A DNA stretch of 64,000 bases from NCBI GenBank assembly GCA_014529385.2, contig CM043944.1, forward strand, positions 47,213,768 through 47,277,767, written 5' to 3'. This DNA is from Adiantum capillus-veneris. Its lineage: Eukaryota > Streptophyta > Polypodiopsida > Polypodiales > Pteridaceae. Shown piece by piece: positions 10,501 to 22,846 of the stretch. The notes beneath the pieces are model-generated. The model was not told where the DNA came from and did no database searches. It worked only from the letters and a program-made list of their open reading frames with translations. The first letter of the stretch is position 1. Each line of letters opens with the position of its first letter. Made by a program: the position numbers and the translations under genes.

Positions 10501-11690
10501 GCATGAGTTAGTTGAGAAGGGCATGGTTAGGCCTAGCTCATCTCCATTTTGCTCACCCGTGTTATTAGTGCAAAATAAAGACGGTACATATTGTATGTGT
10601 GTCGACTATAGAGCAGTAAATAGGATCACTATCAATAATAGGTTTCTCGTTCCAGGGTAGAATACCTATTTGATAAGCTACAAGGGTCGACCAACTTTAG
10701 TAGAATTGGCCTAAAAATTGGCTACCATCAAATAAGGATAGTTGATCAAGACATTGTAAAGACCGCATTTCACACTACATTTGGTCTTTACGAATACATT
10801 GTCATGCCTTTTGGCTTGACCAATGCACCAGCCACTTTCAACCGCTTGATGGAGAATCTATTCAGGCCTCATTAAACCTTTACAGGAGTGTTCTTTGATG
10901 ATATTATCATCTACTCTAATTCACTAGACGAACACAAGCAACACCTCCAGGTAATATTTCAAGTCTTAAGAGAGAATAAAATTTATGTTAATGAAAAGAA
11001 AAGTGAATTTTTCTTGCAAGAGATTCAGTATTTAGGTCACATTATCTCTCAAGATGGCATCCAAATGAATCCATCAAAGTTAGAGGTAATAAAAGGATGG
11101 CCTAATCCAAGGAATCTTCATGAACTAAGAAGCCTTATAGGTATGTGTGCATACTATAGACGCTTCATACAAAAGTTTTCACAAATTGCGGGACCATTAC
11201 ATCATCTAACAACTAAAAACGTTAGGTATACATGGTCTACCAAGGAGAACAATGCTTTCAAAAAGCTTAAAGAAAAGCTTATCTCTCAACCTGTGCTTAC
11301 ACTACTGAATCTCTCAAAGCCATTTGAGGTCCAATGTGACGCTTGTGGTGATTGCCTTGGAGCTGTTTTTCTCTAAGAAGGGCACGCCATAGGGGCGCCA
11401 TAGCCTATGAAAGTCGAAGGCTCGACCGTGTTGAGCAATCTCTATGCATATATGAAAAGGAACTCTTTGCAGTTCTACATGCCTACTCATGGAAGCACTA
11501 TTTATTGGGGACTCATTTCATTCTGCAGATAGATCACCAAAGCCTTAAGTACTTCATGACGCAGACCAAGCTCTTCGACAAACAAATGAGGTGGGAAAAT
11601 TTTCTTTTGCAATTTCATTTTCATATTGCTCACATTGCTGGCAAGGATAATTAAGTAGCCGATACACTCTCAAGACGGCCGAGAGTGAAT
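10440..11690 (+). pseudogene. Element A reverse transcriptase and RNase H
   Basis: Visible blocks in order are [47 protein letters not shown], the FFDDIIIYS catalytic box (10888 on), FLGHIISQDGI-like and ALRSLIGMCAYYRRFI-type blocks, then RNase H with CDACGDCLGAVF, YEKELFAVLHA and a degraded VADTLSRRP tail near 11660. The two catalytic Asp of the FDD box are kept, but stops at about 10660, 10875, 11375 and 11652 inactivate it. Confidence 0.85.
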
Positions 11691-12900
11691 GCGGTTTCCA
11701 TAGCAACTCACAATGATCTATCTTCTATGATAGATGAGTACGCTATTGAACCCGATTTTAGAGATGTGATTTCAGCCCTTGCACTCGGGAAGAAAGAGGA
11801 ACCATTTACTTTACAAGATGGTTATCTTCTCTATGGAAATAGACTATGCGTTACTAACTCACTACGTGAGAAAGTAATGTATGAATCTCATGCTCCTCCT
11901 TATGCGGGTCATAGAGGGATCCAGTCTACCCTAAAAGCGATTGAAACATATTTCTATTGGCCTGCCATGAAATAAAACATACAAGATTTTGTTTCTAAAT
12001 GTGTGGTATGCCAAAAGACGAAGTTTGATAGAGGAAAGCAACTTGGATTGCTCCAACCTTTGCCAATCCCTAATTCACCATGGGAGAGCGTATCCATGGA
12101 TTTTATCTTTGGATTGCCTAAGTCTATCCATGGGAATACGGGAATATGGACTATAGTAGACAGGTTCAGTAAACAAGCTCATTTTATACCTGTCAAAAAG
12201 ACTATCAAAGCCCATCAAATGGCAACCCTCTTCATATCACAAATCTTCAAGTACCATGGCTTGCCAATGTCCATAGTGTCAGATAGAGATCCTAGAATGA
12301 CCAATAATTTATGGAAGGGTCTCTTTGAGAACTTAGGGACAAGGCTCAGGCTTCTCTTCGGCCTATCACCCCCAAACGGATGGCCAAAGTGAAATAGCTA
12401 ACCTAAAAATTCTTGATCTACTAAAAGCCTATGTAACGAAAGTAGATCAAAGGTCCCAATGGGAGAAGTACTTACCCTTAGTGGAGTATGCATACAATAA
12501 TATTGTACATACTTCCACGGGAAAATCACCTTTCGAGGTAATTGAGGGAAGATCAAAAAGTCCCCTGCTACTTAAGGTACACGGGAAGATCTTCGTTGCA
12601 GATGAGTATAGTCGAGACCTACAAGAATTTATCCAAAATATTAAGGATGCTATCTCTATCTCACAGCAAAGACAAAAGGTTGCTACTGATAAACACAGAA
12701 GAGCCCAAGCCTTTAAAGAAAATGATTGCGTCTTACTTAAATTTCCCAAGGCTTGAGTAAGGCACACGATGAGCAAGAATCCTATGGGACACCAAAAGTA
12801 CTATGCTAAGTTAGCAAAAAGGTACTATCGTCCCTTCCAGATTCTTAGACCAATCAATAAGATGGCCTATCAACTCAAGTTGCCCAGCCATTGGCTCAGG
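11685..12900 (+). pseudogene. Element A integrase
   Basis: Zinc-binding remnants run from HAPPYAGHRGIQST to CVVCQKTK (11905-12020). The catalytic core has SMDFIFGLPKS, VDRFSKQAHFIP, VSDRDPRMTNN and a degraded GWPK*NSE where HPQTDGQSE is expected. The C-terminal part has EYAYNNIVHTSTGKSPFEV and KHRRAQAFKENDCVLLKF. It would join cDNA to host DNA in the nucleus; stops at about 11974 and 12390 break it. Confidence 0.85.
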
Positions 12901-12949
12901 CTTACAAAGCAAGACTGGATAATTGGTAGATAATGGAACATAGATGGCT

Positions 12950-15290
12950 AACTTATCCTAACGCAGAATGTGAAAAGCTATGGTTGGAAATGTGAAAAAA
13001 GTTGAGTGAGACTGCTCAAACTCTTATGGAGCCTCCATCAAAAATGCCCATCCAAGAGAGAATAGTTCCTCAGCCATCTACAAGCTTGACAATCTGAGCT
13101 GACACAAGCCAGAAGGATGTAACAAATCAAGTAGCTCAGAACATCATATATAACTCTCTCTACTACATACCGCCTAATGTGCCAGAATTTAGAGACAATT
13201 GGTCAAAAGAACTTTGGAAGATGGTCAGGAAATCAAGAGATGAGAATTGAAATGAAGGGACAACACCCATTACAGATGTGGATCTTAAAAAATGCATGAG
13301 TGATATTGACATTCAATCTATGTATGGTGATCAAGGTACAGAGAAATTAGAGGATAGTCGAGAGGAGGCCTTTAAGGAGTTAGCTCCCTACTTGGGTCCT
13401 TACAAAGGAAAATCTGATTTATGGTCCTGCCATCACAACGAGGGGCCCTACAAACAATCATAGATTCTCAAGGGTTGCAATAAATTATGTCCACACCAAT
13501 GAGAGCCACTCTAACGGTGGCAGAACTGCTGAAAATCATACCACATATGTGGAATGATGTTGAAAAATGTCTTGAGACAATGGGCATAAAAAAACTAGTT
13601 ACTTTGGACCTTGAAATAGATAAGTGGAACCAACCCAAAAAGAGCACCAAACTAGTTTCCATAAACAAGGTTGGGGATTACTACAAAGGAGAAGAAGGAA
13701 ATACCACACTGCCCATAGAGCCAAGGAGTAGAAACCACTGCTATCTTGGATATTGGAGCGGGGGTTTCCATCGCTACAAAATTAATTAGGGAGAAATGGG
13801 AAAAACCTATCCTTAGGAAAATGGATAAAACTACAATTAGCTAATGGCCATATTGCAAAGCCTATCAAAATTCTAGAACAAATAATGATGACTTCTTGTG
13901 GAATCGAGTATGAACATATGTTTGCTATACTAGATTTTGGTACTGAGAATAACTATGATGTTTCTAGGAAGACCATTCATGTGCCACTTAAAGATGGTTC
14001 AAGACTATGGTTATGATTATACGCCACATTGAGACCACTACACTATCAACTTGAATGACCATAGCTACATAGATGTACAAAGAACACCCGTAGAAGATTT
14101 TGATTCTGCAACAACTGCTACAAAGTGGGAAGTACTTGCATGGTTGAATTCTAAAGCTCACATGTGGATGTGTTGAGCTTCTGACTATGACAGTTTGTTC
14201 AAGGACAAAAACAAGAAAGAAAGAGCATTTGAGGATCCAGACTCTATACCTGAGCCTTTTCCTGAAGAGAGAATGGCCACCTTGGATGTGTGTGTCAATG
14301 AAATCACACCCACCCCAAAGTTTTGCGAAGAGAGTGTCTTAGATTTAGTTCACTTATGCATGATTAGAGTGAATCCAAGTAGAGTTCACCAGAAATAATC
14401 AAGATTGGGAAAGTGAACCCAAAACTGAGGACCGAAGTGCATTGTTTGCGTATCCAGGATGGGATTTCTATTAGAGATCTTACCATGGAAAGGGATTCAG
14501 GTCACACCTTGGAGCAAAATAAGGAATCAAGTGATGAATGTTATTATGACACCCTTGATGCTCAGAGATATAAGGAGCTTAGTGCAAATGATGAAAAATG
14601 AGAAGGTCATGAGAGTGATATTGAAACAAAACCTGAAAATTTCTTTGACTTTCCAAATCAGAGACCCAGAAGACAACAACACTATAGAAACAAATGCACA
14701 CAACAAAAGGGATGAGAAATAATCCAGTGCCACATATTGAGGAGAAACAATCGTACTTGAGATTAGTGGGAGCTCATGAGAACACCTTCTCAGTCAAACA
14801 AACCAAAATAAAAAAAGGAACAACCAACAAAACTACCTAAAGACGCATCAAATATAGGGGATGCTGCTAGTGAACCTAAATGGACCAAGGTTGAACGTAA
14901 TAAGAAATAAAGTGAACTAAAACAAACATTGAAAGAGGTTTGGACAGTAGAATTGGAAAGTGACAACAAAAATGGGGAAGAATCAAGGAAAGACGGAATA
15001 CGTGTACCCTCACATTATGAGAAGTACATTATTCAAGATCGCAAAATCATCGTTGAACAGCCAATGAGGGAGAAGACTGAACCAGGAAACTCATATGATG
15101 GACCTGAGGATGCTAAGAGAAAATATTTAGCAGAACCCAGAGAAGAACCTAAACCTGCTTATATTGCTACTGATTTAGCACCAAGCGAGGAAGAGCTGCT
15201 GATTCAAACCAGAGAATCACCATCATCAAGGAAGGCAGAGAAAAAAGAGATGGAGACCATTCCAAAAGGTTAAGATTGCTAAGTTAATGT
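12950..15290 (+). pseudogene. Fragment B gag and protease region
   Basis: Open fragments at 13278-13463, 13487-13789, 14195-14398, 14413-14722 and 14929-15273 are in different frames. A protease active-site-like block LDIGAGVSIATK lies at about 13745-13790, followed by AILDFGTENNYDV near 13925-13960, typical of the Tat/Athila protease C-terminal half. The 14929-15273 piece is a charged linker before RT. No zinc knuckle was found. Confidence 0.5.
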
Positions 15291-15557
15291 CACATGATGG
15301 CAAGTCAGGATGTAAGCTAAGTGACTATCATGCCCCAAAAAACACGAAACTTTCCTTGTTTACGAAAGTGAAATGAGTGAATGTTCATAAAGTCACAATA
15401 AAAGGCGGAAAACCAAATTCAATTTGATAGAGACCAACCAGTGAAAGCATGTGCCAGTAATAAAGGCAACCACATGTAATCATGCATAGATGAGCAATAA
15501 CGTAGATTACAATCAGCCAGTGGGGACCCACCTAAAGAGAAAGATCATTTCCATAGA

Positions 15558-16290
15558 GTGATTGCAAAGGCGCTCAAGGAGTGTAAGGATCTATTTTCAT
15601 GGTCTTATAAGGACTTGAAAGGAGTTGATACTACCATCTGTCAGCATAAAATTGCTCTAACTCCTAATGCTAATCCAAGCAAACAATGCTCTTATACCTT
15701 CAATGAAACATTTGTAAAAAAAATCAAAGAGGAAGTTGACAAACTAAAGGGAGTTCAATTCATCTATGAACTTGAGCACATAGATTGGGGATCCCCAATT
15801 GTGGTGGTACCTAAGAAGAATGGCAAATTAAGAGTGCACGTCAATCTTAAAAAAGTGAACGCAGATACTATCCACAAACAATTATCCTCTTCCTATCATT
15901 GATCATGTTTTGGAAAGAGTAGTAGGAAAACGTGCATATAGTTTTTTGGATGGATTTTCAGGTTACAATCAAATGGCGATTAAACCTGAAGATCAGCACA
16001 AAACAACTTTTTGTGATTGAATGTGACATGTTTCCTTGCGAGTGATACCTTTTGGGTTGACAAATGTACCAACCACCTTCGAAAGGCTTACGACTCATGC
16101 TTTCAAAGAATACTTGTGCATATTTTTAGAAATCTATATGGATGACTTATGTGTGCACTCAATGTTATATGCAAAAACCATATAGAACATCTAAAAAAGA
16201 TATTTGGAAAATGCCGCACCTATCGGATCCACTTGAATTTGGAAAAATGTGCTTTCATGGCTAGACATGGCAGGATCCTGGGGTATATTG
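15558..16290 (+). pseudogene. Fragment B reverse transcriptase
   Basis: Typical blocks are LKECKDLFSWSYKDLKGVD, HIDWGSPIVVVPKKNGKLR, YSFLDGFSGYNQMAI and an intact YMDDLCVHS catalytic box near 16135-16165. The wording of these blocks places it in the Tat/Athila branch. Frames change after 15900, and the domain is cut by the LTR at 16291. Confidence 0.8.
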
Positions 16291-16868
16291 TGTTAACCGA
16301 GCCGATGGCAGTTCACAAAAGTTGCTAAAGGTCCAAGCCTTATGAATGCACATCAAAGATGAATACAAATAAGTAGTGAAGATTGGACTTACACATTTTT
16401 CACATTTTTTTTGAAATGGCCATGTATTGTAATTTCTAGATTTATTTCAAGCCATCATAATATTTGTAATGTGTTACGGGATCAATGAGAGTTCCAAGCT
16501 ATAAAGAATAGGTCCAATAGTGTGCCTAGGTTGCATTTTCAGTAAGTTGTGGAGCCCTAAAGGCCTTGGGTGCCTGGACGTTGCATATTTTTACCCTAGG
16601 TATATAAGACAGTATCTAAATGGAATTAGAGTTCTCATTCTCATTTGTTGAGACCACTCTTTAGTGAGAAATCATGAGCTATGTGGCTATGGAGTCCTTG
16701 AGCTTCTCCTTGCTCATGTGACTTGATTAATACTAATCAATGTTTAATTCTCTTTCACTATGCCACTCTCATACTCTCTATGATTGTCTATGATGCTTTG
16801 ATTAGCTTGATCTTAACATTAGTGGATAATCTCGCTCTTATCTTGTGTGATTGCCCTCTAGTCTTTGT
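16291..16868 (+). mobile_element. Element C 5' LTR, left part
   Basis: It starts TGTTAACCGAG and matches the intact LTR at 53532-54453 block by block (for example CCCTAGGTATATAAG and GGAGTCCTTGAGCTT). It is interrupted after 578 bp by the copia insertion and resumes at 24494; the two parts add to 924 bp, the expected length. The last five bases, TTTGT (16864-16868), are repeated at 24489-24493 as the copia target duplication. Confidence 0.85.
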
Positions 16869-17097
16869 TGTTACCATATACATGTGTTAGTGATGTGTGT
16901 GAACACACTAGGACCGTCGGGGCATTTTTTTCCCTCTTTAGGATGTTTTTTCCCCGTGTATTGTATATAAGCCCATCACTCTAGGGCTATCTATCTTTCC
17001 ATTGCACACTAAGTAATACACTCTCTGTTGTGTTCCTTGAGCTTCCTTTGTCTTCTCCAAGCTGTGTGTGTTTCCCTGCAACCCTAGTTCCAACAAT

Positions 17098-17109
17098 TGG
17101 TATCAGAGC
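17098..17109 (+). promoter_or_regulatory. Copia1 primer-binding site
   Basis: TGGTATCAGAGC is a perfect match to the plant initiator Met-tRNA primer site, two bases after the LTR. Confidence 0.9.
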
Positions 17110-17458
17110 AGGTTGCGTCCTCCCAGGCTTAGTCGCCAACAGCTCCAGCACACGCCCGCTCACTTTCTTTGATTTCAGTGATCTTTGGCGAGCGTTCGCA
17201 GGTCAACAAAAATTTTGGGTGAGCTCATTGAGTTCAATCTACTCAAATTTTTTATTGGGCTCATTTCGGCCTCCGTTTTCACTACAGGCAGTACTGCACA
17301 TGCTATTTTGTCATTTTATGCAAAATTTTTGTTAGTGCCGTTTTCTGCATAACTAGTCCCTTACAATCTTCTATGGTTTGTGCTATATAGCATGTGTTGT
17401 TCCCGCTTTGTTTCTTCTCTTTTTTTGAGCAATTTTCACATCAGGTGCAGCATTTACC

Positions 17459-17699
17459 ATGGCTGACAACAACACAGATGTGTTCAAGATGTTTGCTGAT
17501 GAGAACAAATTGGATGGGGACAATTATCCTATGTGGGCTTACATGATACAATATATTTTTGTGTCAAAGGGCATCTAAAATATTGTGCCGAGTATTGATG
17601 TAAGTCCTGCTTTTGAGGATGTAGGCAATGTTGAGGATGTTGCAGGTCTTGCTGCAAGGATTGCTGCTGTTAGAGTTGTTTTGCCTACGGTAGAACAAT
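17459..17699 (+). pseudogene. Copia1 gag, 5' part
   Basis: ATG at 17459 opens MADNNTDVFKMFADENKLDG and YPMWAYMIQYIF, the usual copia gag start. An in-frame TAA at 17576-17578 breaks it. The frame then runs to VLPTVEQ, where copia2 is inserted; it continues in frame at 22847 (SRWDIKDAQAHAF). Confidence 0.8.
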
Positions 17700-18008
17700 T
17701 GATGAGCGCGCAGCAGTGTGTGCAAGTGATAGAGCACGCGAAGAAGTGTTGGGCTTGTGCTTTGGAGAGGGACGAAGGCCTACAGAGCAAAGGGCGCTAG
17801 GGAACGAAGAAGAAGAGGGAGAGAGAGAGAGAGAGCGCTACACGATTTGGGAAGGGAATAAGTTAGTGAGAAAATGGGCTTAATTCCCCTTTATTAAAAG
17901 CATAGGACCAATTTAAAGTTAGTGTCCAAGTTCAATGTGAACTTGGACAAAGGTTAATAACCTTTAAAACTATACACAAATGGGGCCATTTGGGCCTTTA
18001 ACCCAACA
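17700..18008 (-). repeat. Copia2 3' LTR
   Basis: 309 bp, containing a (GA)n tract at about 17817-17835. It differs from the 5' LTR mainly by a 12-bp-scale indel in the GTTCAATGTGAACTTGG part and a few substitutions. Confidence 0.9.
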
Positions 18009-18043
18009 ACCTCCCACTTAAAGGCATAAATGGCGCCTTAAAG

Positions 18044-18920
18044 CTACGTGACTCCCACCATATGTATGCATAGCTGATGTTGTGCTTTGGATAAGCACTC
18101 AGTGAGAGCATCTGCTGGATTTTGTGATGTATGGACCTTAACCAATGTAATAAGTCCATCCTCAAGCACTTCTCGAATGAAGTGATACTGCACATCAATA
18201 TGCTTTTTGCGTGCATGAAACATGGCATTCTTTGCCAAACATATGGCACTCTGGCTATCACAACCAAGCATAGGTGCCTTGGCAGGCAAACCAAACTCAC
18301 TGCATAGACGTGCTAACCAAATAGCTTCTTTAGAAGCCTCAGTTGGCTGAAATATATTCAGCCTCTGTAGTATACAAAGCAATGATCTTTTGCAATCTAG
18401 AACACCATGAAACAACACCTCCCGCAAGAGTAAACACATAGCCACTTGTGGATTTCCGTGTGTCCACATCACCAGCCATGTCAGAGTCACAAAATCACTT
18501 CAACTCCAATGGTCCTTTACCATAGCAGAGGCATTTGTTTTTAGTCCCTTTCAAGTACCTCATAATGGACTTCACTGCATCCCAATGCAACCTACCTAGA
18601 TTAGCCATAAACCAGCTCTCACAACTCCCACTACATGGGCTATGTCAGGCCTAGTAGCAACCATAGCATACATAAGTGAACCACAAGCTGAACTGTAAGG
18701 CACACTTTGCATGTCATTGGCTTCTTCCTTTGACTTGGGGCAATCATCCTTGGAGATTTTGATATATGGCTGTAATGGCATGCCAAGAGGCCTTGCTTCA
18801 GCCATGTTAAATATGTCCACCACCTCTTCAATGTACTTTTCTTGCGACAAATACAATGTGCGCTGGTCCCTTTGCCTTTCTAATACACACTCCAAGTATA
18901 TGTTCAGCTGCCCCAAGGTC
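18044..18920 (-). pseudogene. Copia2 RNase H and RT C-terminal part
   Basis: The RNase H end shows KEAIWLARLCSEFGLPAKAP, CDSQSAICLAKN and ARKKHIDVQYHFIREVL, all typical of copia elements. Upstream, YLSQEKYIEEVVDIF and YSSACGSLMYAMVATRPDIAH are the conserved RT-RNase H connection. Frame changes occur near 18490 and 18600. Confidence 0.85.
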
Positions 18921-19217
18921 TTTCATTGAAAATACAGATTTCAGCTGCCCTTTAAGAGCATCAACAGTGCTTCTTTTCTTTGCATCTATCAACGTATCAT
19001 CCACATAGAGCACAAGAATGATAGGGATGCCATCCTCATCACGTTTGGTATACAAACAATGGTCTGCATGGCTTCTTTTGTAACCATGTTTGATCATGAA
19101 ACGGTCAAACTTCTTGTACCATTGTCTACATGATTGTTTCAACCCATACAAGCTTCTATTGAGCATACATACCAAATGTTCCCTGCTGGGAATAACAAAA
19201 CCCTCGGGTTGCTTCAT
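18828..19217 (-). pseudogene. Copia2 reverse transcriptase, N-terminally deleted
   Basis: It starts at MKQPEGFVIPS and has LNRSLYGLKQSCRQWYKKFD, the catalytic box LVLYVDDTLI and FSMKDLGAAEHILG. The fingers and first palm part of RT are missing: the integrase-RT linker (about 19230) runs straight into this block in another frame, which marks an internal deletion. Confidence 0.85.
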
Positions 19218-20560
19218 GTAACCTCACCCAATGATCCACATTATCCGGAAATGGGTTTACATCAGGTGGCATGATAAAATCATCAACAATGGGCTGTTGT
19301 ACATCATTTACAGCATCATTTTTAGCATTGTTTTGTGGCTGCAAATGCCCTTCAGGAGCCTCAATTTGCTGCCCAACATCTTCTGGCTCAAACACCATTG
19401 GATCATCTACATTTTTAGCCATATGTGGTGCATCTTGAGGGTCAAAAATAGGCCTAGCATGTGGCTGGTCATGCTGAAATTTGACCCTTTTATGGTCATG
19501 CTTTGAGGCACAATAGTTTAGAAGTAGCCTTGCCTCATTGAAAACAACATCCCGGCTACGTATAACCCTTTTGAGCTGAGGTAACCAAATCCTGTAACTC
19601 ATTTCGCCTTCTTCACCATATCCCATGAAAAGGCCTTTAATGGACTTGGCATCTAGTTTACTTCTCAACTCAGGTCTAACATGCACAAAAGCCTCGCAAC
19701 CAAAAATGCATAAGTGATCATATGAAGCAGGCTTGCCAGACGAAACCTCTTTAGGGATGTCACCTTTCAAAGACATGTGAGGGGATCGATTGCATATATG
19801 GACTGCAGTTTTCAAAGCTTCTCCCCAAAATCCATGAGAGAGATTAGCTGTGGACAGCGCATCTCACCCTCGCACAAAGTGTCATATTGAATCTTTCAGC
19901 CACTCCTTTAGAAGAGGGGCTGTATGGCACAATAAGCTCCCTCTTAATGCCCAAATTTTCACAAAATTTGTTAAATTTAGCACTTGTGAACTCCCCCCAA
20001 TTGTCTATACGCAAGCATTTTAGCTTTCTACCTGTTTGGGTGGTCACAAATGCATGAAATTTCTTAAACGCAGCAAAGGCTTTATCCTTAGATTTAAGCA
20101 AATAAATGCAAATTTTCCTAGAATGATCATCTACAAAGGAGACAAAATAGCATGCACCTCCCATAGACTTAGTAGGCATGCTACATACATCAAAATGTAC
20201 AAGATCAATCACATAAGATCAAGCACACAAGATTTACGAGAGACACCAGAGTAATAGGAACGCTTTACTTGCTTGCCATATTGACATTCATTACAAAATT
20301 CAAGCTTTGTGCCTTTAGCATCAAGCTTGTTCAAAGTACAAAGCTTAGAAAGGCCCTTTTGGCTTATATGGCCAAGTCTCTTGTGCCACAACTCCATGTG
20401 AGAGTTAATTTCAGTCAATGCAATAAACTTGCCCAACACGGCCTTTCCATGCATGCAGTAAAGTGTCCCTTTCTTTGTGCCCTTTACAATCAGCCTTGAG
20501 CCTTTAGTCATTTTCCATGATCCTCTCTCAAACAAGATGATGTAACCATGCATATCCATC
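19156..20560 (-). pseudogene. Copia2 integrase region
   Basis: The order is GAG-pre-integrase (MELWHKRLGHISQKGL and the CNECQYGKQ zinc part, 20209-20559), core domain (HFDVCSMP, FVDDHSRK, LRIDNWGEF, KGVAERFNMT; 19844-20212) and C-terminal part (AVHICNRSPHMSL, FGCEAFVHVRPELRSKLD, KGLFMGYGEEG). In copia integrases the DNGGEF block holds the second catalytic Asp; here it reads DNWGEF, a Gly to Trp change. Frame changes near 19830 and 20210 break it. Confidence 0.85.
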
Positions 20561-20856
20561 TAACCAACAGAAAGCAGACTCTTCTTCATTCACGACACAT
20601 ATCTAACATCATGCAAGACAAGCTCATTTGTGCCATCTACTATGGAGAGATGCACAGTGACAATACCCTCAATGGAACATGCATGATTGTTTCCAAGTTA
20701 TACATGGACATTCTTGCCAGCATCAAAAGTAGAGAAACACTCCTTGATAGGAGTCACATGAAATGAAGCACCGGAATCAACTATCCAAGTCTGGGATAAT
20801 GCATCATTGACAGTCAACAAAGCATCAATAAGATCACTCTTGGTGATCTGCATGTC
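20560..20856 (-). pseudogene. Copia2 protease remnant region
   Basis: This is the stretch between gag/zinc knuckle and GAG-pre-integrase where the copia protease belongs. On the minus strand ALLTVNDALSQTW and IVDSGASFH-like coding is visible around 20750-20830, so the protease is present but broken by frame changes. Confidence 0.5.
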
Positions 20857-21822
20857 CTATGAATGAACATTAAGAGAGGCATCAAGGTCATAAGCATCAT
20901 CATCTGACAAAGTGTCACACAAGATGTCCTCTACATCTGACAGCTCCTCAATCACAACACTAGAAGCCACATTGGCCTTCTCTTTGTCCTTTGAGCTATC
21001 CTGTGCATCTGTCTTGACTTGCTTCTTCTCTTTCTTTTTGCCTCCGCCTTTCTTTTTCCGTTCTAACTCGGCTTTGTAGTACCTGCAATCGGGTTTCTTG
21101 TGACCTTTCCTGCCACACTGATAGCAAGTCACATCACCCTTGCCTTTGCTGGCATTTCCCCTTTCCTTACTCTTACTCTTACTCCTTTGTGCATAGACAT
21201 TCTTCTTCTCTGTCGTGCCTCTAACCATGTTGGCAGAGCTACCTCCCTCTCCACTGCCTCCTAATTTCCTCATTCAAGATAGAACCCCTAACACCATCAG
21301 AGGGCAAATTGGGGTTATTCGACAATGAAACCATCAATGTTTTCCATGAATTAGGTAAGGTCATAAGCAAGAAGATAGCTTTCAGCTTATTATCAAAAGG
21401 AGGCAAACGTGAATCTTGTAACTGTGACAAAGTACCTGCAAACAACGACAAGTGCTTTGCAACGCTCTTGGACTCATCTAGTTGCATGCCAACAAGTTTT
21501 CGCATCAAATGCACTTGGTTGACAAGCGTTGTATTCTCATACATCCCCTGTAACTTCTCCCACACATCAAAAGCACTTGTGATACCTTTCAAATCAATGA
21601 CTGTATCATCGGTCATGGCCATTTTAATGTATGTAACTGCCTTCCTGTTCAGGCTAACCCATGCTTCATCCGTAATATTCTATGGCTTTACCTGTTCAAG
21701 TGTCCCTTCACAATCCTTAAGAAATAGGATTCCCTCGATCCTGTCTTTCCAAAGGTCGAACCTGTTCCATCGAACCTCCTAATCTCGAAGAGATTCTTCA
21801 CATCCGAAGAAGATGAGGCCAT
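20857..21822 (-). pseudogene. Copia2 gag
   Basis: ATG at 21822-21820 opens MASSSSDVKNLFEIRRFDG. A one-base shift follows near 21765. Then come the gag core (ITSAFDVWEKLQGMYENTTL and LMRKLVGMQLDESKSV, 21239-21622) and a CCHC knuckle CYQCGRKGHKKPDC near 21090-21135. The C-terminus is Lys-rich, then acidic. A TAG at about 21682 and a shift near 21250 also break it. Confidence 0.85.
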
Positions 21823-22545
21823 AGTTGCACGAATAAGAGGGCTAGTATGCTAAATTTTTGGGCAAAATGCACAAAAATCGGAGTATAACCTCACAGGAGT
21901 GTGCACTACAGCTCCAAATGGTCACATGAGCAATTTGGGTCAAAATGGGTCGATTTAGGCACAAAAAACAATTTCTGAAATTTATGTGCAGGAAATTTCA
22001 GCGAGTGAATTTGTGCTCAAAAACAACAATTTTAGTAGCCTCACAAAACATACATAAGGCTAATGCACAGCCTTTAGAAGCATGTATGAGCAAAAGCCCC
22101 AATTTGTAGCATCAAATTACACAAAATTGAGCCACAAATGGTCATACATAGCCAAAACTTGTCAAATGTGTGTAGATTGCATCAATTTTCACTTCCCCCA
22201 ACGTAGACACATCAAAAATACACTTGCAAAAAACCTGCGTAAATTTGAAATTTACTGAAAACACCTGTTTTGGGACCTGTTTTTCGGCAATTTCTTTGTT
22301 TTTGAGTAGCGGGGACCTAGCAAAGATGTTCCCACATCTTAATACATGATTTGCAAAACCTGTATTTTGCTGTCATAACCTGTAATTTGCTGATTTTGAC
22401 CTAATTACAACCTGTTTTAGGTCAATTTGACTTGCCGGGAGTCCTCTAGTGTCCGGGAACGAGTCCGCGTGAAAGTTGACCTCCTTGGCTAAAAATCAAC
22501 GTTTGCAGGTTTGGGAGAAAACCCTAATTTGGCTCTGATACCAGC
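21823..22545 (-). other. Copia2 leader
   Basis: Non-coding sequence between the 5' LTR and gag. The primer site TGGTATCAGAGCC lies at about 22531-22543 on the minus strand. No ORF is seen. Confidence 0.7.
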
Positions 22546-22841
22546 TGATGAGCGCGCAACAGTGTGTGCAAGTGATAGAGCAAGCGAAGAAGTGCAGGGC
22601 TTGTGCTTTGGAGAGGGGCGAAGGCCTGTAGAGCAGAGGGCGCTAGGGAACGAGGAAGAAGAGGGAGAGAGAGAGAGTGCTACACGATTTGGGAAGGAAA
22701 TAAGTTAGTGAGCAAATGGGCTCACTTTCCCTTTATTAAAAGTATAGGACCAATTTAAAGTTAGTGGCCAAGTTCACATTCAAAGGTTAATAACCTTTAA
22801 AACTATACACAAAGGGGGCCATTTGGGCCTTTAACCCAACA
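22546..22841 (-). repeat. Copia2 5' LTR
   Basis: 296 bp, TGTTGGG to TCATCA on the minus strand, followed by the primer site. Confidence 0.9.
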
Positions 22842-22846
22842 ACAAT

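Larger units (their letters stand above)
7883..12900 (+). mobile_element. Element A: decayed Ty3/gypsy retrotransposon
   Basis: Gag, zinc knuckle, protease, RT, RNase H and integrase follow in the Ty3/gypsy order (integrase last), spread over all three frames with many stops. The element stops abruptly near 12897, after an integrase C-terminal segment ending in LKLPSHW and before the WKIHPVF-type part of the family. There is no 3' LTR. Fragment B starts immediately after. It is old and inactive. Confidence 0.85.
12900..16290 (+). mobile_element. Fragment B: Tat/Athila-like gypsy element
   Basis: A second gypsy element in the same orientation, with both ends missing. It contains short gag/protease ORFs (12950-15290) and an RT of the Tat/Athila type (15558-16290). 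It ends exactly where the LTR of element C starts (16291), in the RT block GRILGYI. Several stops per domain show it is old. Confidence 0.7.
17700..22841 (-). mobile_element. Copia2: Ty1/copia element nested in copia1
   Basis: LTRs at 17700-18008 and 22546-22841 read TGTTGGGTTAAAGGCCC to GCGCGCTCATCA on the minus strand. A perfect target duplication ACAAT lies at 17695-17699 and 22842-22846. The primer site TGGTATCAGAGCC is next to the right LTR and the purine tract AAGTGGGAGG next to the left one. Removing the element restores copia1's gag frame. Genes run gag, zinc knuckle, integrase, RT, RNase H, but are broken, and the first part of RT is deleted near 19217. Confidence 0.95.
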